A stretch of DNA of 64,000 nucleotides, taken from positions 2,232,001-2,296,000 of the forward strand of contig NZ_JQMO01000002.1 of NCBI RefSeq assembly GCF_000744785.1, read 5' to 3'. Below the pieces are notes generated by a model. It did not search any database. It was not told the origin of the DNA and saw only the letters and a list, made by a program, of their open reading frames with translations. Below, in pieces: positions 7,758 to 15,558 of the stretch (within the stretch, counting starts at the first letter, position 1; each line of letters opens with the position of its first letter). This stretch comes from Kitasatospora azatica KCTC 9699. Lineage in GTDB: Bacteria > Actinomycetota > Actinomycetes > Streptomycetales > Streptomycetaceae. Both the position numbers and the translations under genes were made by a program.

Positions 7758-9371
7758 GTGAGTCAGCCCATGTCCATCACCACCGCGCAGCTCCTCGACG
7801 AGGCCGGCCGCCGCCGGACCTTCGCCGTGATCAGCCACCCCGACGCCGGTAAGTCCACCCTGACCGAGGCGCTGGCCCTGCACGCCCGGGCGATCACCTC
7901 GGCCGGTGCGGTGCACGGCAAGGGCGACCGGCGCGGTGTGACCTCCGACTGGATGGAGCTGGAGCGCGAGCGCGGGATCTCCGTCACCTCGGCGGCGCTG
8001 CAGTTCGGCTACCGCGACCGTGTGATGAACCTGGTCGACACCCCGGGCCACGCCGACTTCTCCGAGGACACCTACCGGGTGCTCGCGGCCGTGGACTGCG
8101 CGATCATGCTGGTCGACGCGGCCAAGGGCCTCGAGGAGCAGACCCGCAAGCTGTTCGCGGTCTGCCGGCACCGCGGCGTCCCGGTGATCACCTTCATCAA
8201 CAAGTGGGACCGCCGGGGCCGCGAGGCGCTGGCCCTGCTGGACGACATCGAGACGATCCTCGGCATCACCCCCGTCCCGATGGTCTGGCCGGTCGGCACC
8301 GCCGGCAACCTGCGCGGCGTGGTGCGGGCCGAGGACACCGACCACATGCTGCGCTACACCAAGGTCCCCAGCGGCACCCACGCCGCGCTGGAGGAGACCC
8401 TGACCGCCGCCGAGGCCGCCGAGCAGGAGGGCGAGCTCTGGGAGACCGCGCTGGAGGAGCTGGAGCTGGTGCTCTCCTCCGGCCCCGGCTACGACCAGGA
8501 GGCCTTCGAGGCGGGCAAGATCAGCCCCGTCTACTTCGGTGCCGCACTCACCAACATCGGTGTGAAGCTGCTGCTGGACGCCGTGGTGGAGCTGGCCCCG
8601 GCGCCCAGCCCGCGACCGCTGGCCGCGGGTGGCGCGCGCGAGGTGGCCGAGGACTTCTCCGGTCTGGTCTTCAAGATCCAGGCCAACATGGACCCGGCGC
8701 ACCGCGACCGGATCGCCTTCGTCCGGGTCTGCTCCGGCGTCTTCGAGCGCGGTATGAACGTCACCCGCGCCGCCAGTGGCCGCTCCTTCGCCACCAAGTA
8801 CGCCTCCACCGTCTTCGGCGCCGAGCGCACCGTGGTCGACACCGCCTACCCCGGTGACGTGGTCGGCCTGATCAACGCCAGCGCGCTGCGGGTCGGCGAC
8901 ACCCTTTACGCGGGCAAGAAGGCCGACTTCCCGGCGCTGCCCGCGTTCGCCCCCGAGTACTTCGCGGTGGCCCGCCCCAAGGACATCAGCCGCTCCAAGC
9001 AGTTCCGCAAGGGCGTCGCCCAGCTGGACGAGGAGGGCGTGGTCCAGGTGCTGGTCTCCGACCGACGCGGCGACCAGGCCCCGGTGATGGCCGCCGTCGG
9101 CCCGATGCAGTTCGACGTGGTGCTGCACCGGATGGCCAACGAGTTCTCCTCGCCGATCACCCTGGACCGGCTCTCCTACCAGCTCGCCCGGGTCACCGAC
9201 CCCGACGGCGCCGCCGAGCTCGCCAAGGCCCGCCTCACCGACGCCGAGGTCCTCACCCGCCGCTCGGACAACGCCCTGCTGGCCCTGTTCGCCGACAAGT
9301 GGCACCTCAACGCCTTCCAGCGCGCCAAGCCGAACATCTACCTCCAGCCCCTGATCGCCACCGCGGACTGA
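7758..9371 (+). CDS. prfC: Peptide chain release factor 3
   Basis: A 537-residue translational GTPase that recycles RF1/RF2 after peptide release. The GTPase domain shows the P-loop SHPDAGKST, the switch I region, DTPGHADF and the NKWD specificity motif. RF3-specific features include RRRTFAVISHPDAGKSTLTE at the start and the C-terminal FADKWHLNAFQ. Full length for the family. The GTG at 7758 is used with CCGAGG about 10 bases upstream; an internal ATG four codons later is a possible alternative. A hairpin terminator follows at 9392-9427. The gene appears monocistronic. Confidence 0.95.
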   Translation: MSQPMSITTAQLLDEAGRRRTFAVISHPDAGKSTLTEALALHARAITSAGAVHGKGDRRGVTSDWMELERERGISVTSAALQFGYRDRVMNLVDTPGHADFSEDTYRVLAAVDCAIMLVDAAKGLEEQTRKLFAVCRHRGVPVITFINKWDRRGREALALLDDIETILGITPVPMVWPVGTAGNLRGVVRAEDTDHMLRYTKVPSGTHAALEETLTAAEAAEQEGELWETALEELELVLSSGPGYDQEAFEAGKISPVYFGAALTNIGVKLLLDAVVELAPAPSPRPLAAGGAREVAEDFSGLVFKIQANMDPAHRDRIAFVRVCSGVFERGMNVTRAASGRSFATKYASTVFGAERTVVDTAYPGDVVGLINASALRVGDTLYAGKKADFPALPAFAPEYFAVARPKDISRSKQFRKGVAQLDEEGVVQVLVSDRRGDQAPVMAAVGPMQFDVVLHRMANEFSSPITLDRLSYQLARVTDPDGAAELAKARLTDAEVLTRRSDNALLALFADKWHLNAFQRAKPNIYLQPLIATAD

Positions 9372-9391
9372 CCCTCCCCGAACGGGTGACG

Positions 9392-9427
9392 CCAGGCCGC
9401 TTCCGCCTCCCCGGCGAAGCGGCCTGG
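9392..9427 (+). terminator. Hairpin terminator after prfC
   Basis: Perfect 12-bp arms CCAGGCCGCTTC (9392-9403) and GAAGCGGCCTGG (9416-9427) with a 12-base loop. It lies 20 bases after the prfC stop and just before the Uma2 remnant, and has no U-tract, as is common in high-GC actinobacteria. Confidence 0.75.
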
Positions 9428-9460
9428 CTAGTCTTACCGCGACCCGCGGAAGGAGGCATC

Positions 9461-9808
9461 ATGAGTGCTATGACACATGAGCAGCCGGCTCAGGGGGCGC
9501 TGCCCGAGGACGAGATCCTCCTGGAGGCGTTCCTCAGCCTGGCCACTCCTGAAGGCTTCCGAGCCGAGCTCATCGATGGAGAGGTCACCTCCAGCAAGCC
9601 CCTCCAGGACCGCATCGCCAAGCGCCACGGCTACGCCCTCGCGCGGATCCCGCTCTACCTCCTCATCGACGGCGAGGAGTCCGCCGTCGCCCTCTTCTCC
9701 GCCCCAGAGGGCGAGGAGTACACCGAGAACCACGGCGTCGCCTTCGGCAAGCCCCTGCTGCTCCCCGCGCCGTTCGACTTCGAGTTCGACACCGCCGCGT
9801 TCCTCTGA
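9461..9808 (+). pseudogene. Internally deleted Uma2-family (DUF820) nuclease-like protein
   Basis: A 115-residue ORF with a good start (GGAGGCATC ATG). It joins the first about 45 residues of a Uma2 protein (LLEAFLSLATPEGFRAELIDGE) directly to the last about 70 (VTSSKPLQDRIAKRHGYALARIPLYLLIDGE, ending PAPFDFEFDTAAFL). Usual streptomycete members are about 190 residues, so roughly 75 residues of the PD-(D/E)xK core, including the PD motif, are missing. The cut lies at a GE/EVTSS junction and keeps the frame. It is probably a decaying or inactive remnant. A functional shortened protein cannot be excluded, since the frame and ribosome binding site are intact. Confidence 0.7.
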
Positions 9809-9890
9809 GCGCGCGTCAGGCACCTTGATTCTTTCGAACCCGGCTCTGGTACGGTTCCAGCAGGCCGGTCCGTGGCCCCCGATCGAGGAG

Positions 9891-9956
9891 GTGAGACCCA
9901 TCAACGCTGTTGTTGTCCGGGTGCTCCCTCCGCGCGGTCGCCGTCACGCGAGCTGA
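9891..9956 (+). CDS. Putative 21-residue leader peptide upstream of the methyltransferase gene
   Basis: A 22-codon ORF starting at GTG 9891 reads MRPINAVVVRVLPPRGRRHAS. The GGAGG at 9887-9891 overlaps that GTG. It is instead ideally spaced for the in-frame ATC at 9900, which would need a rare AUC start. The peptide carries a VVVRVLPPR stretch with a Pro-Pro-Arg of the type that slows ribosomes. The ORF stops 37 bases before the methyltransferase start, just ahead of a hairpin that hides the latter's ribosome binding site. This arrangement suggests translational attenuation. No homology evidence is available to me. Confidence 0.4.
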   Translation: MRPINAVVVRVLPPRGRRHAS

Positions 9957-9961
9957 ACCGC

Positions 9962-9993
9962 GAGAGCATCCTTCGGTTTCCCGAAAGGCTCTC
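9962..9993 (+). promoter_or_regulatory. Hairpin sequestering the ribosome binding site of the PrmC-like gene
   Basis: GAGAG (9962-9966) pairs with CTCTC (9989-9993). Inside it, CCTT and CGG pair with CCG and AAGG with one bulged A. The 3' arm contains the GAAAGG ribosome binding site (9983-9988) and ends at the base before the ATG at 9994. Formation would block translation. Together with the short upstream ORF it resembles antibiotic-inducible attenuators, but this is inference. Confidence 0.45.
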
Positions 9994-10791
9994 ATGTCTC
10001 TTGTGCCGCACCTCGTCGTGCCTCATCTCGTCACCACCCTGCGCGCCGCCGGCTGTGTCTTCGCCGAGGACGAGGCCGACCTGATCCTGGCCGCTGCCAC
10101 CACTTCCGCCGAGCTCGCCGAGCTGGTCGAGCGCCGGGTCGCCGGCCAGCCGCTCGAGCACGTCCTCGGCTGGGCCGAGTTCTGCGGGCTGCGGATCGCT
10201 GTCGACCCCGGGGTCTTCGTCCCCCGGCGGCGCACCGAGTTCCTGCTCGCGCAGGCGGGCGCGCTGACCGTCCCGGGCACGGTGGTGGTCGACCTCTGCT
10301 GCGGGTCGGGCGCGTTGGGCGCGGCGCTGGCGGCCGGCGTCGAGGTCGAGCTGCACGCCGCCGACATCGACCCGGCGGCCGTGGCCTGCGCCCGCCGCAA
10401 CCTCGCAGGGCGGGGCGCCGTGCACGCGGGCGACTTGTTCGACCCGCTGCCGGACGCGCTGCGCGGCCGGGTCGCGCTCCTGCTGGCCAACGTGCCGTAC
10501 GTCCCCACCGCGTCGATCGCGCTGCTCCCCGCCGAGGCCCGGGTGCACGAGGCCCGGGTGGCGCTCGACGGCGGGCCCGACGGGCTGGAGGTGCTGCGCC
10601 GGGTGGCCGGCGAGGCGCCGCACTGGCTGGCCCCGGGCGGGCATCTGCTCTTCGAGACCAGCGAGCGGCAGGTGGCGAGCGCCGTCCGGATCGTCACCGG
10701 GGCCGGCCTGACCGCGCGGATCGCCGAGGACGAGGACTTCGAAGCCACCGTGGTGATCGCAACCCGCAACCCGCATGCCGTGATCCGGTAG
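9994..10791 (+). CDS. PrmC/HemK-like protein N5-glutamine methyltransferase paralogue
   Basis: A 265-residue SAM-dependent methyltransferase. An N-terminal helical region with RRVAGQPLEHVLGWAEFCG, typical of PrmC, precedes a Rossmann fold with motif I VVDLCCGSGALG (about residues 97-108) and an acidic loop ADIDP. The catalytic NPPY motif is replaced by NVPY (in LLLANVPYVPT). PrmC methylates the GGQ glutamine of release factors; this NVPY branch is a separate actinobacterial paralogue of uncertain substrate. The ATG at 9994 follows a GAAAGG site inside a hairpin. The gene stands alone. True PrmC, normally next to prfA, is not expected here. Confidence 0.8.
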   Translation: MSLVPHLVVPHLVTTLRAAGCVFAEDEADLILAAATTSAELAELVERRVAGQPLEHVLGWAEFCGLRIAVDPGVFVPRRRTEFLLAQAGALTVPGTVVVDLCCGSGALGAALAAGVEVELHAADIDPAAVACARRNLAGRGAVHAGDLFDPLPDALRGRVALLLANVPYVPTASIALLPAEARVHEARVALDGGPDGLEVLRRVAGEAPHWLAPGGHLLFETSERQVASAVRIVTGAGLTARIAEDEDFEATVVIATRNPHAVIR

Positions 10792-10830
10792 GCCCGCAGG
10801 TCCTGGGCCGGCCCTTCCCCACCTTCGCAA

Positions 10831-10846
10831 AAAGTGATATCACTTT
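10831..10846. promoter_or_regulatory. 16-bp perfect palindrome upstream of the SPFH operon
   Basis: AAAGTGATATCACTTT reads the same on both strands and stands out as an AT-rich island in very GC-rich DNA, 47 bases before the SPFH gene. It is a likely repressor operator. The ribbon-helix-helix protein encoded by the second gene of the operon is the obvious candidate to bind it. Confidence 0.65.
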
Positions 10847-10892
10847 GCTAAGCCCACGCTAGCGGGCAACGGAGGAGAGAGGAGCCGGCCCG

Positions 10893-11825
10893 ATGGCCGC
10901 TCAGGAGTTCCAGAACGTCGAGATGCCCACCCCCAAGGTCACCGAGCGAGTGATCACCGGCAGCAGCGGCCTGCCCGTGCTGGCGCTCAGCCTGCTGCTG
11001 TTCCTCGGCGGCCCGGCGCTGCTCATCGTCGGCGCCGTCCAGCAGGCCCACGGCGGCTCGGCCGCGGGCGTCACCATGCTCGCCCTCGGCCCGCTGGCGC
11101 TGATCACCTCGCTGATCCTGATGCGCGGCCTCACCGTGGTGGCCCCCGGCCAGGCCCGCGTGGTCCAGCTGCTCGGCCGCTACCGGGGCACCATCCGGGC
11201 CGACGGCTTGGTCTTCGTCAACCCCTTCACCTCGCGCCGTCGGATCTCCACCCGGATCCGCAACCACGAGACCGAGACCACCAAGGTCAACGACGCCGAC
11301 GGCAACCCGATCGAGATGGCCGCCGTGGTGGTCTGGCAGGTCGAGGACACCGCGAAGGCCGTCTTCGAGGTGGACGACTTCGTCGAGTTCGTCGCCATCC
11401 AGACCGAGACCGCGGTCCGGCACATCGCCAACAGCTACCCCTACGACGCCCACCAGCCGGGCCAGTTGTCGCTGCGCGACAGCGCCGACGAGATCACCCG
11501 CAAGCTGGACGAGGAGATCGGCACCCGGGTCGCCGCGGCCGGCGTCAAGGTGATCGAGTCCCGGATCACCCGACTCGCCTACGCCCCTGAGGTGGCCCAG
11601 GTGATGCTGCAGCGTCAGCAGGCCGGCGCCGTGGTGGCCGCGCGCCGTTTGATCGTGGAGGGTGCGGTCGGCATGGTGGAGCTGGCCCTCGAGCGGCTCG
11701 CCGAGCGCGACGTGGTCGAGCTGGACGAGGAGCGCAAGGCGGCCATGGTGAGCAACCTGCTGGTCGTGCTCTGCGGCGATCGCGGCACCCAGCCGGTGGT
11801 CAACACCGGTTCCCTCTACCAGTAG
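10893..11825 (+). CDS. SPFH domain (stomatin/prohibitin-like) membrane protein
   Basis: A 310-residue protein. Two hydrophobic segments at about residues 27-50 and 60-78 anchor it in the membrane. Residues about 80-260 form an SPFH/band-7 domain ([73 protein letters not shown]), and a helical C-terminal tail follows. SPFH proteins scaffold membrane microdomains. The ATG has a strong GGAGGAGAGAGGAG site. It is the first gene of a three-gene operon with an RHH protein and a GPP34 protein, and its role in that set is not established. Confidence 0.85.
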   Translation: MAAQEFQNVEMPTPKVTERVITGSSGLPVLALSLLLFLGGPALLIVGAVQQAHGGSAAGVTMLALGPLALITSLILMRGLTVVAPGQARVVQLLGRYRGTIRADGLVFVNPFTSRRRISTRIRNHETETTKVNDADGNPIEMAAVVVWQVEDTAKAVFEVDDFVEFVAIQTETAVRHIANSYPYDAHQPGQLSLRDSADEITRKLDEEIGTRVAAAGVKVIESRITRLAYAPEVAQVMLQRQQAGAVVAARRLIVEGAVGMVELALERLAERDVVELDEERKAAMVSNLLVVLCGDRGTQPVVNTGSLYQ

Positions 11826-11837
11826 GAGACACGGCCA

Positions 11838-12059
11838 GTGGCGACGGAGCGGAAGAAGATCCTGCTGCGGCTGGACCCGGCCGTCCACGACGCGCTGGCC
11901 CGCTGGGCCTCGGACGAACTGCGCAGCACCAACGCGCAGATCGAGTTCCTGCTCCGCCGGGCACTGGCCGACAGCGGCCGGATGCCCGGCGGGGTCGGCC
12001 GGCTGCCCAGGCGGGGGCGCCCGGCCAAGGACGACGACGCGACCCCGACGGAGGAGTGA
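11838..12059 (+). CDS. Ribbon-helix-helix (Arc-like) DNA-binding protein
   Basis: A 73-residue basic protein starting at GTG 11838. It opens with KKILLRLDPAVHDALARWASDELRSTNAQIEFLLRRAL, the strand-helix-helix pattern of Arc/MetJ-type RHH regulators with the typical SxNAQIE turn. The basic/acidic tail (RLPRRGRPAKDDD) is probably disordered. It lies 12 bases after the SPFH gene and just before the GPP34 gene. Autoregulation of the operon through the palindrome at 10831-10846 is a reasonable inference. It could also be an antitoxin-like partner, but no toxin is visible. Confidence 0.75.
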   Translation: MATERKKILLRLDPAVHDALARWASDELRSTNAQIEFLLRRALADSGRMPGGVGRLPRRGRPAKDDDATPTEE

Positions 12060-12064
12060 ACCCG

Positions 12065-12688
12065 ATGATCGCGCACCCGCGCACACTGCCCGGCAAGCTC
12101 TATCTGCTCAGCTACGACCCCGAGAAGGGCCGCATCAGCGGCCGGCTCAACCTGGAGTTGCTGCTCGGCGCGGCCGCCCTGACCGAACTGTTCCAGCGCG
12201 GGCTGCTGCGCGACGTGAAGGGCAAGGCGATCGCCACCGGCCCGGCCCCCGCCGACCTCGTCCCGTTGCTGGCCCAGCTGCTGGCGGAGATCGCCGAGAG
12301 CCGGCCGCGCTCCTGGAAGTACTGGGTCGCCAGGCGCCGCGGCCTGGTCCGCACGCTGCCTCAGGCGCTGGCCGCCACCGGGGTGCTGCGGGTGGAGCAG
12401 TACCGGGTCCTCGGCCTCTTCCCGGCCACCCGGGTCGAGCCGCGCGACCCGCGCCCGCGCAAGGCGCTGACGGCCGCCTTCGCCACCGCCCTGCGCGGCC
12501 CGCTCTCCCGGGTGGAGCCGGCCGACGCCGCCCTGGTGGCACTGGCCGACGCGGCCCAGCTGCGGGTGGTGCTGACCTTCGGTCAGCGCCGGGAGCACCG
12601 CGAGCGGATCAGGCAACTGGCCGCGCACTGCGGCCCGGTGCCGGCCGCCCTGCGGGCGGCGATCCGCGACCGGAACTCGGAGGGCTGA
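12065..12688 (+). CDS. GPP34 (GOLPH3/VPS74) family protein
   Basis: A 207-residue protein of the GPP34/GOLPH3 fold. The hallmark blocks are LYLLSYDPEKGRISGRLNLELLLGAAAL at the N-terminus, a middle helical segment (SWKYWVARRRGLVRTLPQAL), and ALVALADAAQLRVVLT towards the end. Eukaryotic relatives bind phosphoinositides; the bacterial members are of unknown function and are abundant in streptomycetes. The ATG at 12065 is chosen for GGAGGAG eight bases upstream; a GTG at 12056 overlapping the previous stop is possible. It is the last gene of the SPFH operon, and a bidirectional terminator follows. Confidence 0.8.
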   Translation: MIAHPRTLPGKLYLLSYDPEKGRISGRLNLELLLGAAALTELFQRGLLRDVKGKAIATGPAPADLVPLLAQLLAEIAESRPRSWKYWVARRRGLVRTLPQALAATGVLRVEQYRVLGLFPATRVEPRDPRPRKALTAAFATALRGPLSRVEPADAALVALADAAQLRVVLTFGQRREHRERIRQLAAHCGPVPAALRAAIRDRNSEG

Positions 12689-12698
12689 CCGGAATGCC

Positions 12699-12736
12699 CG
12701 CGCGGCCCGCACCCCACCCGGGGAGCGGGCCGCGCG
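12699..12736. terminator. Bidirectional hairpin terminator between convergent genes
   Basis: Perfect 12-bp arms CGCGCGGCCCGC (12699-12710) and GCGGGCCGCGCG (12725-12736). It lies between the GPP34 gene and the convergent proline dehydrogenase gene, so it can serve both. Confidence 0.8.
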
Positions 12737-12754
12737 GCCGTCGGTGACCCCGGG

Positions 12755-13684
12755 TCAGCCCCGGGTCGCCATCGCGCGCAGGAAGAAGGTCAGGTTGGCC
12801 GGACGCTCCGCCAGGCGGCGCATGAAGTAGCCGTACCACTCCTGCCCGTACGGCAGGTACACCCGCATGGTGTTGCCGGCCTCGGCCAGCCGCAGCTGCT
12901 CCTCGGGGCGGATGCCGAAGAGCATCTGGTACTCGAAGCTGTCCGGGGTGCGCCCGTTCCACTCGGCCAGCTGGCCGGCGATCTTGATCATGTTGGGGTC
13001 GTGCGAGGCGATCATCGGGTAACCCTCGCCGCCCATCAGTACCTTGAGCGCCCGGACGTAGGCCAGGTCCACGTCCTTCTTGCCCTGGAAGGCGACCGAC
13101 TCGGGCTCCTTGTAGGCACCCTTGCAGAGCCGCACCCGAGAGCCGGCCGCAGCGAAGTCGGCGCAGTCGGCCTCGGTGCGGCGCAGGTAGGCCTGCAGCA
13201 CGACGCCCAGCCACGGGAAGTCGGCGCGCAACTCGCGGGCGATCGACAGGGTGGAGTCGGTGGTGGTGTGGTCCTCCATGTCCAGGGTGACCGTGGTGCC
13301 CGCGTCGGCGGCCGCCTCGCAGATCCGGCGGGCGTTCTCCAGCGCGATCTTCTCGCCGTCCACCGGCAGGAACTGACCGACCGCCGACAGCTTGACCGAG
13401 ACCTCGGCGTTGGCCGCGAGGCCGGTCTCCTTGAGGGCGGCGAGCAGGTGCTCGTAGGCCAGCGCGGTGTCCGCGGCCTGGGCGGAGTCCTTGGTGTCCT
13501 CGCCGAGGTGGTCGAGGGTGACCTTGCGACCGGTGGCGACCAGCTCGTCGGTGGCGGTGATCGCCTGGTCGAGCAGCTCACCGGCGACGAAGCGCTCGAC
13601 TATCGCGTGGGTCGGCGGGAACTTCTCCACGACGGTGCGCACCTGCGGCGAGCGGGAGGCGGCGAGGAGGGCGGAACGGAGCAT
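12755..13684 (-). CDS. putB: Proline dehydrogenase
   Basis: A 309-residue monofunctional FAD-dependent proline dehydrogenase (EC 1.5.5.2), which oxidises proline to pyrroline-5-carboxylate. The TIM-barrel motifs are visible: VTLDMEDHTTTDSTL, LGVVLQAYLRRTEADC, RVRLCKGAYKEPESVAF, YPMIASHDPNMI, FEYQMLFGIR, and the C-terminal active-site run YFMRRLAERPAN. Full length. It lies 97 bases downstream of pruA on the same strand, with a hairpin between them, so proline breakdown to glutamate is encoded together. The PucR-type regulator diverging from pruA is the probable controller. Confidence 0.95.
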   Translation of the reverse strand: MLRSALLAASRSPQVRTVVEKFPPTHAIVERFVAGELLDQAITATDELVATGRKVTLDHLGEDTKDSAQAADTALAYEHLLAALKETGLAANAEVSVKLSAVGQFLPVDGEKIALENARRICEAAADAGTTVTLDMEDHTTTDSTLSIARELRADFPWLGVVLQAYLRRTEADCADFAAAGSRVRLCKGAYKEPESVAFQGKKDVDLAYVRALKVLMGGEGYPMIASHDPNMIKIAGQLAEWNGRTPDSFEYQMLFGIRPEEQLRLAEAGNTMRVYLPYGQEWYGYFMRRLAERPANLTFFLRAMATRG

Positions 13685-13730
13685 CGGGGACTCCTGTGGG
13701 GGATGGCAGGAAGGTCAAGTAGAGAGGGTG

Positions 13731-13759
13731 GGGCGGCGGCTGAGGGTGGGCCGCCGCCC
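13731..13759 (-). terminator. Hairpin between pruA and proline dehydrogenase genes
   Basis: Perfect arms GGGCGGCGGC (13731-13740) and GCCGCCGCCC (13750-13759) with a 9-base loop. It lies after the pruA stop and before the proline dehydrogenase start. It may be a partial terminator that sets different levels of the two enzymes, or an mRNA-stabilising structure. Confidence 0.55.
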
Positions 13760-13781
13760 CGGGGAGGCACAGGGCGTGGGG

Positions 13782-15410
13782 TCAGCCCATGTGCGGGTAG
13801 CGGTAGTCCGTCGGCGGGACGAACGTCTCCTTGATCGAGCGGGTCGACGTCCAGCGCATCAGGTTCTGCTTGGCGCCGGCCTTGTCGTTGGTGCCCGAGG
13901 CGCGGCCGCCGCCGAAGGGCTGCTGGCCGACGACGGCACCGGTCGGCTTGTCGTTGATGTAGAAGTTGCCCGCCGCGTTGCGCAGCTTGAGCATCGCGTC
14001 CTGGGCGGCCGCGCGGTCCTGCGCGATGATCGCACCGGTCAGGCCGTAGGCCGAGACCGACTCCATCTGCGCGAGCATCTCCTCGTACTGGTCGTCCTGG
14101 TAGACGTACACGGCGAGGATCGGGCCGAAGTACTCCTCGCGGAAGTACTCGCTGGCCGGGTCGGCACAGACCAGCACGGTCGGACGGACGAAGTAGCCCA
14201 CCGAGTCGTCGTAGCTGCCGCCGGCCAGCACCTCGACGGTCGGGTCGGCCTGGGCGCGGTCGATGGCGGCCTTGTTCTTGGCGAAGGCACGCTCGTCGAT
14301 CACGGCGCTCATGAAGTTGCTCAGGTCGCTGACGTCACCCATGGTCAGGCCCTCGACCTCGGCCTGGAACTCGTCCTTCAGGCCGGCCCAGAGGGAGGCG
14401 GGGACGTAGGCGCGGGAGAGCGCCGAGCACTTCTGGCCCTGGAACTCGAAGGCACCGCGGGTCATCGCGGTCTTCAGCACCTTCGGGTCGGCGGACGGGT
14501 GGGCGACCAGGAAGTCCTTGCCACCGGTCTCGCCGACGATCCGCGGGTAGGTGCGGTAGCCGGCGATGTTGGTGCCGACCTCGCGCCACAGGTGCTGGAA
14601 GGTGGCGGTGGAGCCGGTGAAGTGGATGCCGGCCAGCGCGGGGTGCTTCAGCGCGACCTCGGAGACCGCCAGGCCGTCACCGGTCACCATGTTGATGACG
14701 CCCTTGGGCAGGCCGGCCTCCTCCAGCAGCTGCATCAGCAGGTGCGCGGAGAACTGCTGGGTGGGGGACGGCTTCCACAGCACCACGTTGCCCATCAGCG
14801 CCGGGGCGGTGGGCAGGTTGCCCGCGATGGCGGTGAAGTTGAACGGGGTGATCGCGTAGACGAAGCCCTCCAGCGGGCGGTGGTCGCTGCGGTTCCACAC
14901 GCCGTCCGAGGAGATCGGCTGCTCGGCGATGATCTGCCGGGCGAAGTGCACGTTGAAGCGCAGGAAGTCGACCAGCTCGCAGGGGGTGTCGATCTCCGCC
15001 TGCTGCGCGGTCTTGGACTGGCCGAGCATGGTGGCGGCGGCCAGCGTCTCGCGCCAGGGGCCGGCCAGCAGGTCGGCGGCCTTGAGGAAGATCGCGGCGC
15101 GCGAGTCGAAGGAGAGCGCCTGCCAGGCGGGGGCAGCCGCCAGGGCAGAGTCGATGGCGTCCTGCGCGTCGGCCTGGGTGGCGTTGCGCAGGGTGCCGAG
15201 CCGAGCCGCGTGGTTGTGCGGCTGGACGACGTGGATCTCGGCGCCGGCGCCCATCCGGCGCTCACCGTTGATCGTCATGGTCAGCTGGACAGGCTCCTGG
15301 CCTCCCAGCTCCTTCAGCTTGGCCTCCAGGCGAGCCCGTTCCGGGCTGCCGGGGGCGTAGCTGTGGACCGGCTCGTTCACCGGCGCGGGGACCTGGGTCA
15401 CAGCATCCAT
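13782..15410 (-). CDS. pruA: L-glutamate gamma-semialdehyde (pyrroline-5-carboxylate) dehydrogenase
   Basis: A 542-residue NAD-dependent aldehyde dehydrogenase of the P5C type (EC 1.2.1.88), the second step of proline catabolism. Visible motifs are the cofactor segment NVVLWKPSPTQQFSA, FTGSTATFQHLW, the general-base region IVGETGGKDF, and the catalytic cysteine in FEFQGQKCSALSR. The ATG at 15410 (MDAVTQVPAPVNEPVHS) is chosen by family habit; an in-frame GTG three codons upstream is closer to the GAAGGAG site. The gene diverges from the PucR regulator across a 148-base region holding an inverted repeat. Confidence 0.95.
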   Translation of the reverse strand: MDAVTQVPAPVNEPVHSYAPGSPERARLEAKLKELGGQEPVQLTMTINGERRMGAGAEIHVVQPHNHAARLGTLRNATQADAQDAIDSALAAAPAWQALSFDSRAAIFLKAADLLAGPWRETLAAATMLGQSKTAQQAEIDTPCELVDFLRFNVHFARQIIAEQPISSDGVWNRSDHRPLEGFVYAITPFNFTAIAGNLPTAPALMGNVVLWKPSPTQQFSAHLLMQLLEEAGLPKGVINMVTGDGLAVSEVALKHPALAGIHFTGSTATFQHLWREVGTNIAGYRTYPRIVGETGGKDFLVAHPSADPKVLKTAMTRGAFEFQGQKCSALSRAYVPASLWAGLKDEFQAEVEGLTMGDVSDLSNFMSAVIDERAFAKNKAAIDRAQADPTVEVLAGGSYDDSVGYFVRPTVLVCADPASEYFREEYFGPILAVYVYQDDQYEEMLAQMESVSAYGLTGAIIAQDRAAAQDAMLKLRNAAGNFYINDKPTGAVVGQQPFGGGRASGTNDKAGAKQNLMRWTSTRSIKETFVPPTDYRYPHMG

Positions 15411-15518
15411 GGCGCGCACGCTCTCCTTCTCGTCATGGAGCCGACGAGGGTCGCACGTCGGCCATGGAGGAACGTTAAGCCGGGAGGCAGGCCCACATGG
15501 TTGGCCAGGCGGCTAAAG

Positions 15519-15548
15519 TCATCCATACGGCATTGTTCGAATGGATGA
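15519..15548. promoter_or_regulatory. Inverted repeat in the pruA/PucR divergent region
   Basis: Arms TCATCCAT (15519-15526) and ATGGATGA (15541-15548) are perfect complements separated by 14 bases. The element sits just before the PucR start and 109 bases upstream of pruA. It is a probable binding site for the PucR-type regulator that controls proline catabolism. Confidence 0.6.
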
Positions 15549-15558
15549 AGGTAGCGAC

